From contig NZ_PVNH01000011.1 of the NCBI RefSeq assembly GCF_003001955.1, positions 1-64,000 on the forward strand: a stretch of DNA of 64,000 nt. The letters run 5' to 3'. The stretch comes from Prauserella shujinwangii (GTDB lineage Bacteria; Actinomycetota; Actinomycetes; Mycobacteriales; Pseudonocardiaceae). The translations under genes and the position numbers were made by a program. The notes beneath the pieces are model-generated. The model saw nothing but the letters and a program-made list of their open reading frames with translations. It did no database searches and had not been told where the DNA came from. Of this stretch, positions 58,330 to 64,000 are shown piece after piece. How positions within the stretch are numbered: the first letter of the stretch is position 1; every line of letters begins with the position of its first letter.

Positions 58330-58584
58330 ATGGCTACCTGTGAAGTCTGTGGCAACGAGTACGAGCTGGCCTTCGAGGTCCACACCGCGGGCGGCGGCAG
58401 GCACACGTTCGACTCGTTCGAGTGCGCCGTCCACCGGCTGGCGCCCATCTGCGAGCACTGCGGCTGCCGGGTGATGGGCCACGGTGTGCAGGTCGACGGC
58501 CAGTTCTACTGCTGCGCCCACTGCGCCCGGGAGACCACCCGGGAGGGTGTGCAGGCTCGCGACGCCGTCTCGACCACCAGCTGA
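58330..58584 (+). CDS. Small zinc-ribbon/metallothionein-like protein
   Basis: An 84-residue protein with nine Cys and several His: TCEVCGNEYELAFEVHTAGG, FDSFECAVHRLAPICEHCGC and FYCCAHCARE. Two or more zinc sites of CxxC/HxxC type are expected, giving a LIM-like or prokaryotic-metallothionein-like fold. There is no DNA-binding part. GGAGG lies before the ATG. Function unknown; zinc storage or protein contact is possible. It lies between the crotonase and a family hairpin. Confidence 0.78.
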   Translation: MATCEVCGNEYELAFEVHTAGGGRHTFDSFECAVHRLAPICEHCGCRVMGHGVQVDGQFYCCAHCARETTREGVQARDAVSTTS

Positions 58585-58591
58585 GCGGTCC

Positions 58592-58645
58592 CCGGCTCGT
58601 GAGTGAGAATCGTGGTTCTCACCACGTTCTTCACTCACGAGCCGG
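58592..58645. terminator. Hairpin, family copy 5 (small zinc protein/pruB)
   Basis: CCGGCTCGTGAGTGA (58592-58606) pairs perfectly with 58631-58645, with inner CGTGGT-TCTC-ACCACG. It lies between convergent genes and contains the pruB stop. Confidence 0.8.
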
Positions 58646-59561
58646 AGCCGAGGGCACGGGCGAAGAAGGCCAGGTTCGCCGGCCGCTCGCCGAGGCGCCG
58701 CATGAAGTACGGGTACCACTCGGTGCCGTACGGCACGTACACGCGCATCCGGTGACCGCGTGCGGCGATCCGCCGCTGGAGGTCCGGGCGTACGCCGTAC
58801 AGCATCTGGAACTCGTGGTCCCCCGCCGTCCGGCCCGCCCGCGCCGCGAGGTCCTCGGCGATCGCGAGCAGCCGGTCGTCATGGGTGGCGATCATGGGAT
58901 GACCCTGACCGCCCAGCAGTACCCGGAGGCACCGCACGTAGGATCGGTCCACTTCGGACTTGTCCCGGAAGGCGACCGAGGCGGGCTCGTCGTAGGCGCC
59001 CTTGCACAGCCGCACCCGCGAACCCGGCCCGGCCAGGTCGGCGCAGTCGGCCTCGGTACGCCGCAGGTACGCCTGCAGCACCGCGCCCGTGCCGGGGAAG
59101 TCGAGCCGCAGGTCCCGCACGATCGACAGCGTCGAGTCGGTGGTCGTGTGGTCCTCCATGTCGACGGTCACCGTCGTGCCCGCCCCGGCCGCCGCCGCGC
59201 AGATCCGCCGCGCCGCGTCGAGCGCGACCTTCTCCCCGTCCACCGGCAGCGCCTGACCGAGCGCGGACAGCTTCACCGACACCTCGGCCCGCCCGGAGAG
59301 CCCGGCCCAGGCGAGCCGGGACAGCAGCGTCCGGTACGCCTCGACGGTGACCTCCACCTGCCGCCGGTCGGTCGTGTCCTCCCCGAGGTGATCGAGGGTG
59401 ACGAACCGGTCGGTCGCCAGCTCCCCCGCCGTGCGCACGGCCGAGTCGACGTCGGTCCCCGCGACGAACCGGTCGACGATCGGGCGCAGGAACGGCGTGC
59501 GCTCGGCGGCCGAGCGGCAGTGCGGGGACCGGGCGGCGGCGAGCAGGGTCGAGCGCAGCAT
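58635..59561 (-). CDS. pruB: Proline dehydrogenase PruB
   Basis: A 308-residue FAD-dependent monofunctional proline dehydrogenase, which oxidises proline to pyrroline-5-carboxylate and feeds electrons to quinone. The TIM-barrel motifs include RLCKGAYDEPASVAFRDKSE, MIATHDDRLL, FQMLYGV and the terminal substrate-binding YFMRRLGERPANLAFFARAL (RRxxE). It starts 24 bp behind pruA in the same operon. Length matches mycobacterial PruB. Confidence 0.94.
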   Translation of the reverse strand: MLRSTLLAAARSPHCRSAAERTPFLRPIVDRFVAGTDVDSAVRTAGELATDRFVTLDHLGEDTTDRRQVEVTVEAYRTLLSRLAWAGLSGRAEVSVKLSALGQALPVDGEKVALDAARRICAAAAGAGTTVTVDMEDHTTTDSTLSIVRDLRLDFPGTGAVLQAYLRRTEADCADLAGPGSRVRLCKGAYDEPASVAFRDKSEVDRSYVRCLRVLLGGQGHPMIATHDDRLLAIAEDLAARAGRTAGDHEFQMLYGVRPDLQRRIAARGHRMRVYVPYGTEWYPYFMRRLGERPANLAFFARALGSGS

Positions 59562-59585
59562 GGGGGCTCCTTCGGCGGAGGAGGA

Positions 59586-61211
<1,626 letters not shown>

Positions 61212-61219
61212 AACGCATG

Positions 61220-61225
61220 ACGGTA
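61220..61225 (-). promoter_or_regulatory. -10 box of a leaderless promoter (pruA)
   Basis: Minus-strand TACCGT, 8 nt before ATG 61211. Confidence 0.4.
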
Positions 61226-61261
61226 AGCAGCGGCGGGCTCGTGCCGCGTTGTCTGGTCGGC

Positions 61262-61267
61262 TAACGT
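61262..61267 (+). promoter_or_regulatory. -10 box of a leaderless promoter (pruC)
   Basis: TAACGT lies 6 nt before ATG 61274. The 62-bp gap to pruA holds both divergent promoters. Confidence 0.5.
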
Positions 61268-61273
61268 TGTGCG

Positions 61274-62866
61274 ATGTCCCTTGTCGGATCGAACAAAGGT
61301 GTCACCCTGCGGCAGTTGCTCGTCGCGATCGGCGAGCCGCTGGTCGAGTCGTGGACGCCGGCGTTGGACCCGGTCGTGCGGGGCGTCGCGATCCTCGATC
61401 CCGACGACGAGCCGGGCAGCTACCCGGGTGAGCTGGTGCTGGTGATCGGCGCCAGGGGCCGCGAGGCTGCCCGGTACGTCCGGGCCGCGGCGCGCGGTGG
61501 TGCGGCCGCGGTCGCGGTGAAGGCGGGCCCGCCCGCGGAGCGGCTGGCGGACGTGGCGGCCGAGGCCGGGGTGGCCCTCGTCGGCGTCGCCGCGGACATC
61601 CGCTGGGACCAGTTCGGCACGCTGGTCCGCGAGGTGCTCGACGCCGCCGCGCTCGCGGAGGGCCTCGGCGACGCCGAACCCGGCGACCTGTTCTCCCTGG
61701 CGCAAACGCTTGCGGTCCTGACCGCGGGCAGCGTGAGCATCGAGGACGCGGGCAACCGGGTGCTGGCCTACTCCCGTTCCGACGACGAGGTGGACGAGCT
61801 GCGCAGGCTGTCGATCCTGGGCTGGGAAGGGCCGGAGACCTACCTCGCCCTCCTCCGCGAGTGGGGCGTGTTCCAGCGGTTGCGCTCCGGCGAGGACGTG
61901 GTACGGATCGACGAGCATCCCGAGCTCGGCATCCGGCGCAGGCTGGCCGTCGGCATCCGAGCCGGCTCGCAGCACCTCGGCACGATCTGGGTGCAGGAGG
62001 GTCGCGAGCCGTTCGCCGAACGCGCGGAGAGCGCGCTGCTCGGCGCCGCCCGCCTCGCGGCCGTGCAGTTGCTGCGGGGCCGCAGCGGAGGGGACCGCTC
62101 GCCGCAGCGGCTGGTGACCGGCCTGCTCGACGGCACCGCGAGCGCCGACCTGGTGGCCGGCCGCCTCGGGCTGGACCCGGCGACACCCGCGGTCGTGGTC
62201 GCGTACGCCGTGCGGGAGGTGATCGCCGACCGCCCCGCCCACGAGCTGCACCGGGTCGAAGCCATCGACATGGTGTCGATGCACCTGGCTTCCTACCGGC
62301 GCGGGGCGCTGGTCGGCGCCTCCGGCTCCCGGATCTACGGGGTGCTTCCCGGCGTCGCAGGCGATGCGGACACCCGCCAGCTCGGTGCCCTCGTCGCCGA
62401 CATCGCCCTGATCCTGCGGCGGCGGACGGGTGTGCGGGTGCAGGCGGGCATCGGTTCGCCCGTGACCGGGCTGGCCGAAGTGGTCACGTCGCGCGCCGAG
62501 GCGGATCGCGTGCTCGACGCGATGGGTTCCGACCGCGTGGCGGCCACGATCGCCGACCTGCGGGCCGAGGTGCTGCTCGGCGCGGTCGCCGCGCTGCTGC
62601 GGGAGCAGCCCGGCCTGCGCGACCCGGCGGTGACCGCGTTGACCAGGCACGACGCCGAGCACGGCACCGACATCGGGCCGACGCTGCTCGCCTACCTGGA
62701 CGCGCTGGGGGACGTGCGGGCGGCGGCGAACGCCCTGCACGTGCACCCGAATACGGTGCGCCACCGGGTGCGCAGGGCGGCCGCGGTGAGCGGGGTCGAC
62801 CTCGCCGATCCGCGGTCCCGGCTCGCCTGCCACCTCCAGCTCCTGCTCACCCAGAGGCCGGGTTAG
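61274..62866 (+). CDS. pruC: PucR-family regulator of proline catabolism (PruC-like)
   Basis: A 530-residue activator. The N-terminal PucR domain (TLRQLLVAIGEPLVESWTPA) senses the ligand, a GGDEF-like middle is catalytically dead, and the C-terminal HTH_30 is LLAYLDALGDVRAAANALHV with HPNTVRHRVRRAAAVSGVDL. In mycobacteria PruC controls pruAB; divergent placement 62 bp from pruA supports the same role. Proline or pyrroline-5-carboxylate is the probable effector. Confidence 0.9.
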   Translation: MSLVGSNKGVTLRQLLVAIGEPLVESWTPALDPVVRGVAILDPDDEPGSYPGELVLVIGARGREAARYVRAAARGGAAAVAVKAGPPAERLADVAAEAGVALVGVAADIRWDQFGTLVREVLDAAALAEGLGDAEPGDLFSLAQTLAVLTAGSVSIEDAGNRVLAYSRSDDEVDELRRLSILGWEGPETYLALLREWGVFQRLRSGEDVVRIDEHPELGIRRRLAVGIRAGSQHLGTIWVQEGREPFAERAESALLGAARLAAVQLLRGRSGGDRSPQRLVTGLLDGTASADLVAGRLGLDPATPAVVVAYAVREVIADRPAHELHRVEAIDMVSMHLASYRRGALVGASGSRIYGVLPGVAGDADTRQLGALVADIALILRRRTGVRVQAGIGSPVTGLAEVVTSRAEADRVLDAMGSDRVAATIADLRAEVLLGAVAALLREQPGLRDPAVTALTRHDAEHGTDIGPTLLAYLDALGDVRAAANALHVHPNTVRHRVRRAAAVSGVDLADPRSRLACHLQLLLTQRPG

Positions 62867-62910
62867 GGGCCCGCCCGAACGTTCCCTGTCCGCGTGGCCT
62901 CCTACGGGCC

Positions 62911-62926
62911 GATTCGTGATTGAATC
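62911..62926. promoter_or_regulatory. Palindrome upstream of blaI
   Basis: GATTC-GTGATT-GAATC is a 16-bp inverted repeat 28 bp before the blaI start, a candidate autoregulatory site. It differs from the TACTACATATGTAGTA-type BlaI box. Confidence 0.45.
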
Positions 62927-62954
62927 TCGGCTGACGAACGGCGAAAGGGTGGAC

Positions 62955-63308
62955 GTGGCGAGGCTCGGAGAACTGGAGCGCGCGGTCATGGACGTGCTCT
63001 GGGCGCGGAACGAGCCGCTCAGTGTCCGTGCCGTACACGCCGAGCTGGCTGATCGGGACCTGGCCTACACCACCGTGATGACGGTGCTCACGCGGCTGGC
63101 GGCCAAGAACGTCGTGCGGCGCGAGCGCGCGGGACGCGCGTGGCTGTACGCGCCGGCGGCCAGCCGCGAGGAGTACGTGGCGGAGCTGATGCTCGAAGCG
63201 CTCAAGCTCACCGGCGACCGGGGTTCCGCACTGGTCAGGTTCGCGCAGTCGGTCAGCAACGACGAGGCGGACGCGCTGCGTCAGGCTTTGGAGCGGGGCG
63301 AGACGTGA
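62955..63308 (+). CDS. BlaI/MecI/CopY-family repressor
   Basis: A 117-residue winged-helix repressor with ARLGELERAVMDVLWARNEP, LAYTTVMTVLTRLAAKNVVR and the protease-sensitive C-terminal dimerisation helices. GTG 62955 gives the usual N-terminus (MARLGELERAVMD) and has AAAGGG 5 nt upstream; the longer frame adds 13 unlikely residues. Its stop overlaps the M56 peptidase start by 4 nt (GTGA), the standard blaI-blaR pairing. Confidence 0.9.
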   Translation: MARLGELERAVMDVLWARNEPLSVRAVHAELADRDLAYTTVMTVLTRLAAKNVVRRERAGRAWLYAPAASREEYVAELMLEALKLTGDRGSALVRFAQSVSNDEADALRQALERGET

Positions 63309-64000
63309 TCATCGTGGGGCACCAGCTCGCGGCCTTCGGGGTGGCCGCGATGGTGGCGCTCTGGCTCCTGCGGGGGCGCTGGACGCACGCGCACCCGCGG
63401 ACCGCGCTCGTCCTCTGGCAGCTTTCCGGACTGACGCTCGTGGTGTCCACCATCGGCGCGCTGCTCGCGTTCGGCCTCGCGCCGTACCGCCGGGGGCTGG
63501 TCCCCGCGCTGGTCGACCTGCCTGGCCGGTGGCAGGTGCTGGACGCCTGGCATCTCACGGCGGTGGCCGCGGGCCTCACGCTCGCCGGGTGGCTCGTGGT
63601 CAACCAGCTGCTCTCGCTGGTGAGCACCGCTCGCGCCCGCGCCCGGCACCGCCTGCTCCTCCAGCTTGTCGCGAGGCAGGGGACGGACGCGCTGGTGGTG
63701 GATCATCCGGTCGCGGTCGCCTACTGCCTGCCCGGCCGCACGCCCCGGATCGTGGTGAGCGCGGGCGCGCGCCGCCTGCTCACCGACGCCGAGCTGGACG
63801 CGGTGCTGGCCCACGAGCGGGCGCACGCGAGGGAGCGGCACCATCTCGTCGTGGCCCCGTTCCAGGCGCTGCGCGGGCTGCTCCCCGGCAACGCGCTGCT
63901 CGCCCGCGTCTGCGAGACCATCGAACTGCTCGTCGAGATGTGTGCCGACGACAAGGCGGCACGGCAGCACGGCAGGGAACCACTCGCGAGCGCGCTGGAA
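63305..64000 (+). CDS. M56-family (BlaR1/HtpX-like) membrane metallopeptidase, truncated by window end
   Basis: The 232 codons in the window encode four hydrophobic segments (first LAAFGVAAMVALWLLRG) and the gluzincin motif AHERAHARERHH (HExxH), followed by ETIELLVEMCADDKAAR with the third metal ligand region. The protein is the membrane protease that would cleave the BlaI repressor encoded just upstream. GTG 63305 overlaps the blaI stop by 4 nt. The C-terminus lies outside the window, so its sensor domain, if any, cannot be judged. Confidence 0.88.
   Translation, partial: MIIVGHQLAAFGVAAMVALWLLRGRWTHAHPRTALVLWQLSGLTLVVSTIGALLAFGLAPYRRGLVPALVDLPGRWQVLDAWHLTAVAAGLTLAGWLVVNQLLSLVSTARARARHRLLLQLVARQGTDALVVDHPVAVAYCLPGRTPRIVVSAGARRLLTDAELDAVLAHERAHARERHHLVVAPFQALRGLLPGNALLARVCETIELLVEMCADDKAARQHGREPLASALE

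Noticed and set aside
999-58645. CRISPR-like interpretation of the repeated GTGAGTG sequences
   Set aside because: Copies are single, kilobases apart and palindromic at gene ends. There is no array, spacer series or cas gene.

Overview
The window is GC-rich, densely coded actinobacterial chromosome. Mycothiol synthase (mshD), a long LytR-CpsA-Psr protein, an EspC-like/WXG100-like gene pair, an aztABCD zinc locus, pruAB with a PucR regulator, two very large LuxR (LAL) regulators, SAV_915 and DUF6328 proteins, and many leaderless starts (TANNNT box 6-8 nt before the start codon) together point to Pseudonocardiaceae, most likely an Amycolatopsis-like organism. This assignment comes from gene content only; no database search was run.

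Layout. 0-6.1 kb: a possible transposase tail, mshD, and the phosphate operon pstSCAB (minus strand) behind a PHO-box-like repeat, with phoU next to it. 6.2-13.1 kb: an LCP cell-wall ligase, a GGDEF protein, an HxlR-SCP2 regulator divergent from an ECF sigma factor, a GyrI-like protein and a DusB-type tRNA-dihydrouridine synthase. 13.2-13.8 kb: a compact two-gene toxin-antitoxin-like module. 13.9-19.2 kb: a DHA2 drug exporter with TetR and YqeB-like genes, a divergent HxlR regulator, a SodC-like secreted protein, an EamA transporter and a DUF6328 protein. 19.2-25.0 kb: an alpha-glucoside ABC importer operon with a GH13 glucosidase and LacI regulator, preceded by a phased operator array. 25.1-26.8 kb: a secreted serine protease and an SPW-repeat membrane protein.

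26.8-39.7 kb is the most unusual accessory region. Two LAL regulators with almost identical HTH domains flank an FMN reductase, a double-ABM protein, a tiny cysteine-rich peptide gene, a frameshifted Ser/Thr kinase, an MgtE magnesium channel and a Tat-signal-bearing SDR. A CGGTCAG motif recurs at several promoters here. 39.8-42.7 kb holds two convergent ArsR-SRPBCC modules. 43-44.2 kb: two small secreted proteins of unknown function and tRNA-Lys(TTT). 44.3-47.3 kb: epoxide hydrolase, LysE exporter, mycothiol-dependent-type DinB protein and an ABM protein. 47.3-49.9 kb: an ESX/WXG100-type cassette. 49.9-54.8 kb: the zinc locus, in which the AztB permease is fused in frame to an AztD-like domain and a second, free AztD follows. 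54.8-58.6 kb: MarR, MMPL transporter, crotonase and a small zinc-binding protein. 58.6-62.9 kb: proline catabolism (pruB, pruA, PucR-type pruC). 62.9-64.0 kb: a BlaI repressor and an M56 peptidase cut by the window edge.

A family of five related hairpins built on CTCGTGAGTG...CACTCACGAG sits at gene 3' ends, four of them between convergent genes, and probably acts as bidirectional terminators.
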